DNA from: Seohaeicola saemankumensis
Lineage (GTDB): Bacteria; Pseudomonadota; Alphaproteobacteria; Rhodobacterales; Rhodobacteraceae
Length of the DNA stretch: 64,000 nt
NCBI RefSeq assembly: GCF_042678485.1
Contig: NZ_JBHTKR010000005.1
Coordinates: forward strand, 248,001 to 312,000
Reading direction: 5' to 3'
Numbering within the stretch: the first letter of the stretch is position 1; the number at the start of each line of letters is the position of its first letter. Below, one piece after another: positions 25,830 to 34,823 of the stretch. The translations under genes were made by a program, and so were the position numbers. The notes beneath the pieces are model-generated. The model saw nothing but the letters and a program-made list of their open reading frames with translations. It was not told the DNA's origin and ran no database searches.

Positions 25830-26507
25830 ATGAACACATCATCCGTCAGTTGGCCTCTCATTCCTCTGAAGATCGGGCTCCTGAAGGTCGGGGTGCTTCT
25901 TCTGCTGGCCGGTTGCACCATGACGCTGGAAGACCGGGAACTGCCGCAGGACCCGTATGGATGGCACGGGGCAGGCAAGATTGTCACGCTGGCGAATATT
26001 GGTGACAGCGCCGAACTACGGCGCGGTTACGCAGAAATGGCGCGCGGCGCGGTCTACTTCGGGGCGCTGCATATCGACCCTGTCAGCGCCCGTTATGCCT
26101 ATGCGCGGAACTGGAATTCGATCGAGGCGGCCATCACTGTCAGCGCAGCAGTCTGCGCCCGGGATGCCGGCAGGCCCTGTACCCTGGCGGCCTTGGCCTT
26201 GCCCGATCCCTTGCCGCCCGGCACGCGCCGCGCCAGGGGTTTCAGCGTGCAGACATTGCACCAATTTCGATTGCTCTACGCCGACGTGCAGAAACAGGGT
26301 CTTTGGGGGGCCTATGCCATCTCACCGCTGGCGGCGCAGGGGTTTTCGGCGCAAGAACCATCAGAAGCCGCAGCGCGCCAGACGGCCTTGCAGAATTGCA
26401 CCTTCCGCCTGGAGGCAGAACTGACCCAGATCGGCCCCACCGGCGCAGCAGCTGCGCGGAAAGCCGGTCTTGACCGCTGCGAGGTGGTTCATGTGTCGAC
26501 GCCATGA
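25830..26507 (+). CDS. Predicted lipoprotein of unknown function
   Basis: 225 residues. A signal peptide ends in the lipobox LLAGC (Cys29 region), so it is probably lipid-modified. The mature part contains GAVYFGALHIDPVSARYAYARNWNS, which may be a repeat-like or SEL1-like surface, and four or five cysteines (ARDAGRPC, LQNCTFR, DRCEV) that could form disulfides. I do not recognise the family. It is the last host gene before the genomic island. Confidence 0.75.
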   Translation: MNTSSVSWPLIPLKIGLLKVGVLLLLAGCTMTLEDRELPQDPYGWHGAGKIVTLANIGDSAELRRGYAEMARGAVYFGALHIDPVSARYAYARNWNSIEAAITVSAAVCARDAGRPCTLAALALPDPLPPGTRRARGFSVQTLHQFRLLYADVQKQGLWGAYAISPLAAQGFSAQEPSEAAARQTALQNCTFRLEAELTQIGPTGAAAARKAGLDRCEVVHVSTP

Positions 26508-26839
26508 ATTCACCCGGTCAAGCGAAGCGAAGGCGGCAGGCCTGGTGACCTGCAAGAGAGGGGCCTTGGCTGTAGGCCGGGCGTTTCTTTTGCAAAAACA
26601 GCAAGCTGGCGTTACCCAGATCACAGTCATCTTCGGATACGCCGCCATAGACCCTGCCTGCGCGGCCTTGGCTGGCCGAGTTTCCGCCGCCTGTCCTGTC
26701 GGCAGGTTCAGGCACAGCCCCGCTTGTTGACCAGGCAGGGCAGAAAGCGCAGCAAAAAAGGTATCCCTTGATCGGGCCCAGGCATTTTCAGGATATTGGG
26801 AGAGATGTGGGGCAAAACGCCTTGAAGGCTGTTTTATCC

Positions 26840-26871
26840 AACAGTTTCAGGGGTAAGTGGCGGACTGGGGA
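26840..26871 (+). repeat. Left attachment site (displaced tRNA-Arg 3' end)
   Basis: 32 bases match 47743-47774 with two mismatches. The last 21 bases (26851-26871) are identical and include the 3'-terminal 14 bases of the tRNA gene. The copy here does not continue into a tRNA. Confidence 0.88.
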
Positions 26872-26975
26872 TCCGCCTAACACTAAACCGCCCACATTCA
26901 AGAACGTTCTATATAACTTGTTTTACAGTGACTTATCTGAATTTGTAAGTTCAACTATCCGCATCAGTCCGCTTG

Positions 26976-27021
26976 CGTTCCCATAAAACCGGGCTATTTT
27001 AGGGGAACGTTTATGGGAACG
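26976..27021. repeat. Perfect 12-bp inverted repeat upstream of integrase
   Basis: CGTTCCCATAAA (26976-26987) and TTTATGGGAACG (27010-27021) are separated by 22 bases, ending 39 bases before the integrase start. Could be an integrase/excisionase arm site, a repressor operator or an RNA hairpin. Confidence 0.6.
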
Positions 27022-27060
27022 ACCACCGCATCGTCACGGTGTTGCTGAAGGACAGCCCCA

Positions 27061-28347
27061 ATGCCAAAGAAGCTGAGCAAAGCGTTGACGCCCCTGCAGG
27101 TAAAAAACGCCAAGCCGGGACGCCATGCCGATGGTGATGGCTTGCATCTGCTGGTCAAAAAGACTGGATCGCGGTCTTGGGTTTACAGATTTATGCTGGA
27201 TGGCAATGCACGCGATGTCGGGTTGTCCCGGTGCCCTGAGGCAATGGAGCTACTGCGCAGGTCGGGCGGCGAAGAACTAACCCTGGCACAAGCCCGTGAC
27301 GTCGCTGCGATATATCGCATGAAGGTCAAGGCGGGGATTGACCCACTGGCAGAGCGTGAAGAGGCTGCAGCAAAGGCCGCTGCGGCAAAGCAAGCGCAGC
27401 AGGTGGCCAGCGTGACCTTCAAGGCCACTGCTGAGGCATATATCGAGGCCAATGAGGACAACTGGCGCAACGCCAAACACCGCCAACAGTGGAAGAACAC
27501 GCTGGAAACCTATGCCTACCCTTTCATAGGGGAGATGCCTGTCGCTGAAGTAGACACGCCACATGTGCTCACGGTGCTGGAACCGATCTGGAAGGCCAAG
27601 CCCGAGACCGCCGGGCGGGTTCGTGGCAGGATTGAAGCGATCCTGGATGCAGCCAAAGTAAGGGGGTACAGGAAAGGCGAGAACCCTGCACGCTGGCGCG
27701 GCCATCTGTCCCAGATACTACCAGCCCGCACAAGGCTGTCGCGGGGCCACCACAAGGCCGCCCCCTATGCTGAGATACCGGACATCCTGCGCCAACTGCG
27801 AACGCGCAAGGCAGTTGCAGCGCTTGCCCTAGAGTTCACCATTTTGACAGCGGCCCGCACTGGCGAAGCGATTGGCGCAACCTGGGCAGAAATTGACCTG
27901 GACAAGGCTGTCTGGACCATTCCAGCAAGCCGCATGAAGGCAAGCCGGGAGCACCGCGTACCACTGCCAGATCGGGCCATGGCCATTTTGGAAGCGGTCA
28001 GAAAGCTGGGGAGCCCGTGGGTTTTCCCCGGCGCAAGAGGCGGTCAAATGTCGGGCATGGCCATGGCTATGCTGCTGAGACGGATGAAAAGCGAGGTCAC
28101 AGTGCACGGGTTTCGGTCCAGCTTCCGCGACTGGGCCGCCGAATGCACCGGCTATCCGCACGAGGTCTGCGAAATGGCGCTGTCACACAGCATAGGGAAC
28201 AAGGTCGAAGCTGCGTATCGGCGCGGCGATCTGTTCGAGAAACGGCGGCGCCTGATGGCCGAATGGGCTGATTTCTGCGCAGGTGGCAGCGCGGTAAGCG
28301 GTGAAGTAGTGCCACTACGGGCAGCTTCGGGCCCTCAAAATGGCTGA
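27061..28347 (+). CDS. Tyrosine-type site-specific integrase, P4-like
   Basis: 428 residues. The N-terminal arm-binding DUF4102-type domain is visible (LTPLQVKNAKPGRHADGDGLHLLV). The catalytic residues are Arg in TAARTGEAIG, His and Arg in VHGFRSSFRDW, His in ALSHSIGN and the nucleophile Tyr in AAYRRGD. The set is complete, so the enzyme should be active. It lies just inside the left attachment repeat and would integrate and excise the island at the tRNA-Arg gene. Its end overlaps the next gene by eight bases. Confidence 0.95.
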   Translation: MPKKLSKALTPLQVKNAKPGRHADGDGLHLLVKKTGSRSWVYRFMLDGNARDVGLSRCPEAMELLRRSGGEELTLAQARDVAAIYRMKVKAGIDPLAEREEAAAKAAAAKQAQQVASVTFKATAEAYIEANEDNWRNAKHRQQWKNTLETYAYPFIGEMPVAEVDTPHVLTVLEPIWKAKPETAGRVRGRIEAILDAAKVRGYRKGENPARWRGHLSQILPARTRLSRGHHKAAPYAEIPDILRQLRTRKAVAALALEFTILTAARTGEAIGATWAEIDLDKAVWTIPASRMKASREHRVPLPDRAMAILEAVRKLGSPWVFPGARGGQMSGMAMAMLLRRMKSEVTVHGFRSSFRDWAAECTGYPHEVCEMALSHSIGNKVEAAYRRGDLFEKRRRLMAEWADFCAGGSAVSGEVVPLRAASGPQNG

Positions 28348-28900
28348 GCGCATTTTTGCAGAGGTTCAAGACGAGCTCGCACAGGTTTGGCAACCGAAGT
28401 TCGACCAAGCTGAAAGCGATGCCGAACGTGGCGCAATTCTGCTGGAGTTTGTGCTGGAGAGGGAGCGCTTCCGCAGTGGCATAACTGCACCGGGGGAAGA
28501 GAGAGATGGCCTCGACCGCAAGACACTTGAAAAGCTGTGTCATCCTGAGACACTTGGCCCCAAGTTCAGTCGCGACGAAGCGGTTTTCCGTCGTCTCGCA
28601 AGCGACCCAGCTTCAGCGGCCACATATTTGATGCAGGCTATTCGCGAAAGAAACGAACAACAGTCAGCGCGGGCCAGAAAGCCCCGCCCCCGACGCAGGG
28701 ACAGCATCACAAGGCTGATCGAAAACATTGTCATGCATAATCCTAAGATCAGCGCAAAAGACCTTGGGCGAAAACTAGAGACCGATTGCGACATAACTCT
28801 TCTGGATGCCGAATATCGTCACAACATCGACGCGTCTGTCCTGAAGGTTTCAAATCTCCCAAGCCGCGTGTCGGACGCGAGGAAGCGTCTCTCAGGGTAA
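28340..28900 (+). CDS. Island protein of unknown function after the integrase
   Basis: 186 residues, overlapping the integrase stop. No signal peptide or membrane helix. Mostly charged helices; a basic stretch (ARKPRPRRRDSITR, about residues 110-124) precedes a C-terminal helical part (NPKISAKDLGRKLE) that could be a small DNA-binding fold. I do not recognise a family. Coupling to the integrase suggests a role in maintenance or mobility of the island. Confidence 0.65.
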   Translation: MAERIFAEVQDELAQVWQPKFDQAESDAERGAILLEFVLERERFRSGITAPGEERDGLDRKTLEKLCHPETLGPKFSRDEAVFRRLASDPASAATYLMQAIRERNEQQSARARKPRPRRRDSITRLIENIVMHNPKISAKDLGRKLETDCDITLLDAEYRHNIDASVLKVSNLPSRVSDARKRLSG

Positions 28901-28973
28901 TTTTCGGGTTAGCCAGGTTAAGCCTGTCTGTCCTTTGCTGAACTACCTCGGTCAACAATGATCGAGGTCAACC

Positions 28974-29195
28974 ATGCCCAGCACTATACACACCCCAAAA
29001 CTCGCCTACAGCATCCGCGAGGCCTGTGAAGCATCAAGCTTGGGCAGGACAACCATTTATGCGCTGATCGGCGCAGGTAAGTTGCAAGCCGTACGGGTGG
29101 GAGGCAGGACGGTTATTCCAGCGACGAGTCTCAGCGCCTTGGTCGGCATGGCATGCGAACGCGATACCACACTTGGCAACACGGCCGCATCATGA
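28974..29195 (+). CDS. Excisionase/AlpA-like HTH protein
   Basis: 73 residues. LAYSIREACEASSLGRTTIYALIGAGKL is the winged HTH of the MerR/excisionase family, followed by the wing VRVGGRTVIPATSLSALV. Such proteins control integrase expression or act directly in excision. Its stop overlaps the start of the primase gene (ATGA). Confidence 0.8.
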   Translation: MPSTIHTPKLAYSIREACEASSLGRTTIYALIGAGKLQAVRVGGRTVIPATSLSALVGMACERDTTLGNTAAS

Positions 29196-31234
29196 CCGTG
29201 CCAGCAAAAGAGCCAAAAGTCTTGCCTGTCTGCGCGGACAGGATCCCCCCTTTTCTTAAGGGACTCAATCAATGGGTAGTCTGGGGCGCGGTTGCAAAAA
29301 AGGGCGGTCGCGTGAACAAAGTGCCGATCGATCCGACCACTGGACTACCGGTCAATGCGCATGATCCGCAGAACCACCTGAGCTTCAATAAGGCACTTTC
29401 TGCCTACCAAGCGGGGAAGGCGGATGGTGTGGGCATTGTTCTGACAGGTGAACCAGTACGGCACGAAGAAGACGGGCAGCCGGTGTTCCTCGTCGGAGTT
29501 GATCTGGACAAGGTCCACGCGGACCCCGAACGGGCGGCACAGTTGCTAAGACCGTTGCGCGGGGCTTACGTGGAAAGATCGCCAAGCGGCCAAGGTCTGA
29601 GGGTATTCTGCTTGTCACACCACAAGCCCCACAGCGGGCAGGGGGCGGGAGGTGAAATCTATGCACAGGGGCGGTTCCTTACAGTGACGGGGCAAAGCGC
29701 GCGCGGCACAATTCGTGACTGCACCGAGGGTGTGCAGGTTCTGGAACGGTTGCTCTGGCCTGAAAAAACACGTCACAGCGAAAACGTGGTGCCGTTTCCA
29801 AACGAACTCTTCGAAGTCAACCAGCGCATAATTCGTAGCGGGTGGGTCGAAACGCCCGAGAACATTACCGGTGTCAGGAATGCTCTGACCTACATACCAC
29901 CAGAGTCCGAATATGACCTGTGGCGGTCAATCATCTGGGCAATTGCATCGTTGAATTGGACCTGTGGGCTAGAGGTTGCAGAAAAGTGGAGCTCAGGAAG
30001 TGCGGCACATTGGAACCACGATGACGGGGAAGAAGTGCGGCGCGCTATCGCCGCGCTGTTTGAGCAATATCGGTCAGATAGGGGGATCAGCATCGGGACG
30101 CTTTATCATCATGCTTATGAGAACGGCCTGCCGCGCCCTGAGCGGCCAACATCGCCTTTGTTCGCATTGCCCGACCCCACCAAGCCGACCGCGTCGAGCA
30201 ATATACAGATCTTGTCACGGGGCGACCTCGATGCGCTCCCGCCTATGCGGTTCACAGTGCCGGGCGTTCTTCCCGAAACTGGGGTCGCGGCCATCTACGG
30301 TGAACCAAGTAGCGGCAAAAGCTTTCTGGCGATCGATCTGGCTGCAAAGATTTCTTCCGGCAACCCCACTTGGTTCGGAAGGCATGTCGTCTCGCGCGAC
30401 GTTGTTTATGTCGCCCTTGAAGGAGGGCGGGGGATACAGCAGCGGTGTCAAGCCTGGGACGTGGTGAACGGGTCACACGCCGGCAAACTAAAGTTCGTTC
30501 TTTCCGATCTCAGCCTTCTTGATACGGACGGGGTCGATAGCTTCATAAAAGCTGTCATGAATGCCTGTACGCCTGGCGCGGTCATCGTCATTGACACCCT
30601 GGCACAGGCCACGGCAGGCGCAGATGAAAACTCCGCCCAAGACATGGGCTTGGTCATCAAGGCCGCTCAGGCCATCGCCACGGCGATCTCTGGCCTCGTT
30701 CTGCTTGTGCACCACAGTGGTAAGGACGCGTCGCGCGGACTGCGAGGGCATTCCGTACTTAATGGCGCAATGGACGCAGTGATCAACGTCGAACGGGATC
30801 GTCAGACGGGCCGGCGCAGTTGGCGCGTTACGAAAATGAAAGACGCGGATGATGGGGCGTCCGGGCAATTCGAGCTTGAGGGGGTCGCCCTGGGCACGGA
30901 CAAGCAAGGCGAACGCGTTACCAGTTGCGCCGTTAGAGAGCTGACCGCCATATCCGCCTCATCTACCGGTAAGCCGGCAATGCCGACGGGTCAAAATCAG
31001 CGGGCTGTATTTGATGCACTGCGCGCCCGACAGGATGCGAATAAGGGGTGGGACAGAGCGATTGTTAACCAGATCGCCAAGGAGGCACTCAACAGCGTTC
31101 AAAGTCAGCACCGCGCGACCCGTGCAAAGTCAGCGATCGAGGGCCTTATCGACGGCGGCTATATCAACGTTGATGAGGGGGATATTTTTCACCTCACTCT
31201 TCCACCGGATCACCCACCGCCCGCTCCCCTATAG
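29192..31234 (+). CDS. Primase-like/RepA-like AAA ATPase fusion
   Basis: 680 residues from the ATG at 29192. The first about 230 residues resemble the primase-polymerase-type N-terminal domain of island and phage replication proteins (QWVVWGAVAKKGGRVNKVPIDP as a typical start, then GVGIVLTG). The second half has a RecA-like RepA helicase domain with Walker A GEPSSGKSF (about residue 369) and Walker B VIVIDTLAQ (about 467), then LVHHSGKDASRGLRGHS. Probably replicates or maintains the excised island. Codon overlap with the HTH gene. Confidence 0.82.
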   Translation: MTVPAKEPKVLPVCADRIPPFLKGLNQWVVWGAVAKKGGRVNKVPIDPTTGLPVNAHDPQNHLSFNKALSAYQAGKADGVGIVLTGEPVRHEEDGQPVFLVGVDLDKVHADPERAAQLLRPLRGAYVERSPSGQGLRVFCLSHHKPHSGQGAGGEIYAQGRFLTVTGQSARGTIRDCTEGVQVLERLLWPEKTRHSENVVPFPNELFEVNQRIIRSGWVETPENITGVRNALTYIPPESEYDLWRSIIWAIASLNWTCGLEVAEKWSSGSAAHWNHDDGEEVRRAIAALFEQYRSDRGISIGTLYHHAYENGLPRPERPTSPLFALPDPTKPTASSNIQILSRGDLDALPPMRFTVPGVLPETGVAAIYGEPSSGKSFLAIDLAAKISSGNPTWFGRHVVSRDVVYVALEGGRGIQQRCQAWDVVNGSHAGKLKFVLSDLSLLDTDGVDSFIKAVMNACTPGAVIVIDTLAQATAGADENSAQDMGLVIKAAQAIATAISGLVLLVHHSGKDASRGLRGHSVLNGAMDAVINVERDRQTGRRSWRVTKMKDADDGASGQFELEGVALGTDKQGERVTSCAVRELTAISASSTGKPAMPTGQNQRAVFDALRARQDANKGWDRAIVNQIAKEALNSVQSQHRATRAKSAIEGLIDGGYINVDEGDIFHLTLPPDHPPPAPL

Positions 31235-31354
31235 GGGGGAGCGGGGCGGGGCGGTGGTGTGATCACCACCTATTGCCACCGTTTCGGTGATTTCGGTGGT
31301 GTCGCTTCCCCTTCATCCAAGAGGTGCTGCGCAAACCAGAAAAAGGAAACCCTC

Positions 31355-31873
31355 ATGCGTCCAATCAAACCATGCCGAAAAGCTTTCAACGAAGCCCAGG
31401 CATTCCGTGCCACCGTTCCACTGCCCAAGGGTCGATACAAGCTTGAACAGGCCCAGTGGGAACTGCGGCGCTTTCGATCCGACATCGACAGCATCATCAA
31501 GATTGTCCGCAATGGCAATGCAAAGACTGCCAAAGCTGCGCTGGTGTGCTGCGCGCCCGCAGAGCGCGCAGTATTCCTCAAACGTATACCGCGGCACATC
31601 GCCAACATCCTCGGTCGCTTGATCCTACCCGCAATTGCCAAACTTGAAGCCGATGGCGTATCGCGGCAGCAAGCAAGAACACTCCTGCAAGACGCCAAGC
31701 AACGGGCTGACGATATAATAGACAATGCCGATCACGTTCACCGCCTGCTGAAGGCGGGCATTAAGACCGAATACGACGCTATGCGGGCCGGTGGCTCTCA
31801 TCTCCGTCAGTTGGTCGACAGCGCCGAAGACCTCGTACAGACGGCGCTCGCGCTATGTCCGGTCGATAGTTGA
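31355..31873 (+). CDS. Island protein of unknown function
   Basis: 172 residues from the ATG at 31355, which has an AAAGGA ribosome site eight bases before it. An earlier in-frame start exists at 31259 but has no such site. The protein is basic and helical (YKLEQAQWELRRFRSDIDSII, then KLEADGVSRQQARTLLQDAKQRADDII), with no membrane span. No family recognised. It follows the primase gene by 120 bases and may belong to the same module. Confidence 0.6.
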   Translation: MRPIKPCRKAFNEAQAFRATVPLPKGRYKLEQAQWELRRFRSDIDSIIKIVRNGNAKTAKAALVCCAPAERAVFLKRIPRHIANILGRLILPAIAKLEADGVSRQQARTLLQDAKQRADDIIDNADHVHRLLKAGIKTEYDAMRAGGSHLRQLVDSAEDLVQTALALCPVDS

Positions 31874-32016
31874 CCAGGTCGGTGGTGGCGGCGATGCGGC
31901 CATCACCGACCCGCATCCTCGCAACGTTGAAAGTAGCTAACGCTATTCTTGCCGCGTTCGTGCGAATACTTCTGACGGTGCTGCCAGACATATTCGAACC
32001 CTTCTCGTCCCCGACA

Positions 32017-32262
32017 GTGCCATTGCTAGTTGGAGAATGCGCGCATTCAGCTAACCCGCTTTCTGCGGACCGCCGCGGCAAACATCGGGCCAAATCTATT
32101 CCACCAAAACCGAACCGTTTCATGGCTGATCTCGATGCCCCGCTCATGGAGCAAGTCTTCGACGTTCCGAAGCGAAAGCGAGAACCACACGTACAGCATG
32201 ACCGCCAGGCGGATGATCTCAGGGCTGGTTTTGAAATACCGAAATGGGCTGCGTTTTGTCAT
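32017..32262 (-). pseudogene. IS6 family transposase remnant
   Basis: From 32262 the frame reads MTKRSPFRYFKTSPEII, then RNVEDLLHERGIEISHETVRFWW, the N-terminus of IS6/IS26-type transposases. It hits TGA at 32049-32047. After this the same frame still reads MRAFSN, TAG, QWH, matching the expected MRxxSxWxWH motif with Trp turned to stop. The DDE domain is absent. So it is a decayed, truncated copy. I see no intact terminal repeats. Sequence on both sides (31874-32016 and 32263-32380) holds nothing else I can name. Confidence 0.85.
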
Positions 32263-32380
32263 CTGGCGAGGCTATGAAACCGCCATGCCCGTCTCAAGCC
32301 GAATTGTTCTTACAGTGCCCGGCCATGCACTCACGCGTGAAGCCGGGCCACTGGGTAGTGGCAAGGCAATTCTTTTCTGT

Positions 32381-32902
32381 TCAGACCATTAGGACGGTCG
32401 GTGCTGTCACTTCTTCCACCCAAGCCATCAGCGCAGCGGGTTCTGGTGGCAGCGGGATTGCCAGGCCTTCAGCGAAAGTCTCGAAGGCCGGTTGGTTTAG
32501 AATATTGAGGCCGACAAGTACTGGGATATCCATTTCAACTGCCTTGGCGATAATGTCACGAAACCCCCGCCCTTCGGCTTCATGTTTGCCGAATTTGTTA
32601 ATGATCAACAGGTCCGCACCGGATGACAGCCCGGTCGCGACAAGCCCTACCGCCGTTTCCAGCGCGGCCGGATCAAGGCGACACCCCCGTGCAAGCGCGC
32701 CGAGATCTTGGCTGATGCGCAGAACCGCACCATGGGGCAACACCCGCACATCCATGTCGCATGGGCCTGCATCGGCGCGCTCACTATTGATCTGGACGGT
32801 CCCGCAACATTTGATGCCGCGGCCGGCGAGATCGTTTGCCAGCCGTTGAAGCAACAGATCAGTATCGCCGCGTTCCGACGCCATCGTGTAGGCAAGTTTC
32901 AT
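32381..32902 (-). CDS. DUF2478 family protein
   Basis: 173 residues from the ATG at 32902. The sequence matches DUF2478 throughout: LAYTMASERGDTDLLLQRLA, PCDMDVRVLPHGAVLRISQDLG, RGCRLDPAALE, and ADLLIINKFGKHEAEGRGFRDII. The family is nucleotide-binding-like and often lies near molybdate transport or molybdoenzyme genes. Eleven bases after moeA in the same direction, it is the last gene of the nar operon. A cofactor-delivery role is inference. Confidence 0.85.
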   Translation of the reverse strand: MKLAYTMASERGDTDLLLQRLANDLAGRGIKCCGTVQINSERADAGPCDMDVRVLPHGAVLRISQDLGALARGCRLDPAALETAVGLVATGLSSGADLLIINKFGKHEAEGRGFRDIIAKAVEMDIPVLVGLNILNQPAFETFAEGLAIPLPPEPAALMAWVEEVTAPTVLMV

Positions 32903-32913
32903 GTCAGCTCTCC

Positions 32914-34194
32914 TCAAGATTGGCTGAAGGGATGGAATTCGACCAGCGCACCAGCCGGCAGGCTGTCCGTATCGGCGGGTAGAAACATCAGCCCATCCGC
33001 CAATGGAAGGCATCCGACACGCGCTGAATGAGTGGCATCCTCAAAACTGATGATCTCGCGCCCTTGGGCGTCGAATCCTGCAAGCGATACAGGCCTGAGT
33101 TCACAGCGCCCTGGTTTGCGGTAGATCGCAGCTTCGGTAACGACGTGCCGACGGGTCGGAGCACCGGCCACCTCGCCGGTCAGACCACGGACCAACGCCA
33201 TTCCGAACACCTGCCAAGTGACGAAGGCCGCAACCGGATTGCCGGGCAAGCCAAGCCAATACGCCTTCCCGATACGCCCAACAGACACCGGTTTACCTGG
33301 CTTGATCGCCACGCCACTGAACAGGGTTTCGCCACCGAGTTTCAGGAAGGCAGGCTTCACATGGTCTTCTTCCCCGACCGAGATGCCGCCGGTGGTTATG
33401 ACTAGATCGGCTTGTGCCGCCATGTTGCCCAATTGACGGACTAGGCCCGGAAGACTGTCGGCAGCATGAGCAGAGACTACTATATCAAGGCCTAATTCGG
33501 CAAAGCTTGCTGAAAGCATCGGCCTGTTCACGTCCCAGATCTGTGCGGCCTCTCGCACACCTCCGGCACGACGCACCTCGTCGCCGGTGACCAGAAGAGC
33601 CACGCGCAGCTTTCGCCGGACCCTGACGACCCCTGCGCCTGCTGCGGCGCAGGCGGCGATGTCCCTCGGTCCCAGCCTTTTGCCCTTGTCCAAGATGGTC
33701 GCGCCCTTGGCCATGTCGCTGCCTGCAAGGCGGATGTTCAGCCCTGGTGCAGGACGGCGGGTCAGGTGAATTACGTCACCGTCGCGCAGGACGTCTTCCT
33801 GCATCACGACAGCGTCCGCGCCATCCGGAATCGGTGCGCCTGTGAAGATACGCGCCGCCACAGCCCCAGCGACCGATGTCTTGGCCTCCTGCCCGGCAGG
33901 AACGCGCGCCACCACCTGGAGCACCCAGGGGCCGGGCCCCGTGAGGGCCGACGTTGCGATCGCATAGCCATCCATGGCAGCATTATCGAAGGCTGGTACC
34001 ATCGAACGGGACCGGACCGATTGGGCGAGAATGCGGCCGACGGCGCTGTCCAACGCCACAGCCTCTGTTCTGCCGACCGGTGCGGCATGCGCCGCAATCC
34101 GGGCAATTGCCTCGTCCATAGTGATAAGGGAATGAATCATGTCCTGACGGTCACAGCCGCAACCTTGTGATGCTATCGACAAATGAATGGTCAT
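32914..34194 (-). CDS. moeA: Molybdopterin molybdotransferase MoeA
   Basis: 426 residues from the ATG at 34194, overlapping the carbonic anhydrase stop (ATGA). It inserts molybdate into adenylated molybdopterin. Visible marks are VPAFDNAAMDGYA, IFTGAPIPDGADAVVMQED, ATGDEV-like LLVTGDEV, DLVITTGGISVGEEDHVK and GLPGNPVA. A cysteine-rich segment precedes it (SQGCGCD, residues 9-15), which is unusual. As part of the nar operon it supplies cofactor for NarG. Confidence 0.93.
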   Translation of the reverse strand: MTIHLSIASQGCGCDRQDMIHSLITMDEAIARIAAHAAPVGRTEAVALDSAVGRILAQSVRSRSMVPAFDNAAMDGYAIATSALTGPGPWVLQVVARVPAGQEAKTSVAGAVAARIFTGAPIPDGADAVVMQEDVLRDGDVIHLTRRPAPGLNIRLAGSDMAKGATILDKGKRLGPRDIAACAAAGAGVVRVRRKLRVALLVTGDEVRRAGGVREAAQIWDVNRPMLSASFAELGLDIVVSAHAADSLPGLVRQLGNMAAQADLVITTGGISVGEEDHVKPAFLKLGGETLFSGVAIKPGKPVSVGRIGKAYWLGLPGNPVAAFVTWQVFGMALVRGLTGEVAGAPTRRHVVTEAAIYRKPGRCELRPVSLAGFDAQGREIISFEDATHSARVGCLPLADGLMFLPADTDSLPAGALVEFHPFSQS

Positions 34195-34823
34195 TGCGCC
34201 GCCTCCTGCCCGAAATGGTCCACCTGGAAATGTCCAGGTCCGATACTGCAATCGAGGTCGCGCAAGCGCCCGTCCTTTAGTCCGTAGATCAAACCATGCA
34301 CGCGGATATCAGCCCCTTGGCGCCATGCCCGCTGCAGGATCGGTGTCTCGCAGACCCGCCGCACGCCCTCGACGACATTCCATTCCGCCAATCGATCGCG
34401 CTGCGCCTCGAGGTTGGGCTCGCGTCCCAGATCGACCGCGTAGTTTCGGCCGAGGCGCCGGATCGGCTCCAGCCAGTGATCGGCCAGTCCATGCGGCAAG
34501 TCCTCGGTCGCAGCCTTGACGCCGCCGCAGCCGTAGTGGCCACAGACGACAATCTCACGCACGTTCAGGGCCTCGACCGCGAATTCCAGTGCAGACAGTA
34601 GGTTCATATCCGAGGAATGGACGATATTGGCGACGTTGCGATGGACGAAGACTTCGCCCGGATCGAGCCCCGCAACCACGTTGGCCGGAACCCGACTGTC
34701 CGAACAGCCGATCCAAAAGAACTCAGGGGCCTGAAGGGCGGCAAGGCGGGTGAAATAATCCGGTTCTTCGGCATGACGTCGTTGCGACCATTCCAGGTTA
34801 CGCTCCAAAAGATCAATCAACAT
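34191..34823 (-). CDS. Beta-class carbonic anhydrase
   Basis: 210 residues from the ATG at 34823. Zinc ligands are recognisable in FWIGCSDSRVPANVV (Cys, with the Asp/Arg pair) and VCGHYGCGGVKAA (His and Cys). The rest fits the family (VFVHRNVANIVHSSDMN, LIYGLKDGRL). Interconverts CO2 and bicarbonate in the cytosol. Its start overlaps the hemerythrin gene. Its presence inside a nar operon is not typical. Confidence 0.93.
   Translation of the reverse strand: MLIDLLERNLEWSQRRHAEEPDYFTRLAALQAPEFFWIGCSDSRVPANVVAGLDPGEVFVHRNVANIVHSSDMNLLSALEFAVEALNVREIVVCGHYGCGGVKAATEDLPHGLADHWLEPIRRLGRNYAVDLGREPNLEAQRDRLAEWNVVEGVRRVCETPILQRAWRQGADIRVHGLIYGLKDGRLRDLDCSIGPGHFQVDHFGQEAAQ

Larger units (their letters stand above)
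26508..27060. other. Gene-free stretch holding the island's left end
   Basis: No convincing coding frame. 26508-26839 shows nothing I can name; it would be host sequence next to the insertion. 26840-26871 is the left attachment repeat. After it, base composition becomes much richer in A/T, and a perfect inverted repeat precedes the integrase. Confidence 0.7.

Noticed and set aside
26361..26730. Small frames after the lipoprotein gene on both strands
   Set aside because: They conflict with each other, have no similarity I recognise and no good ribosome site.
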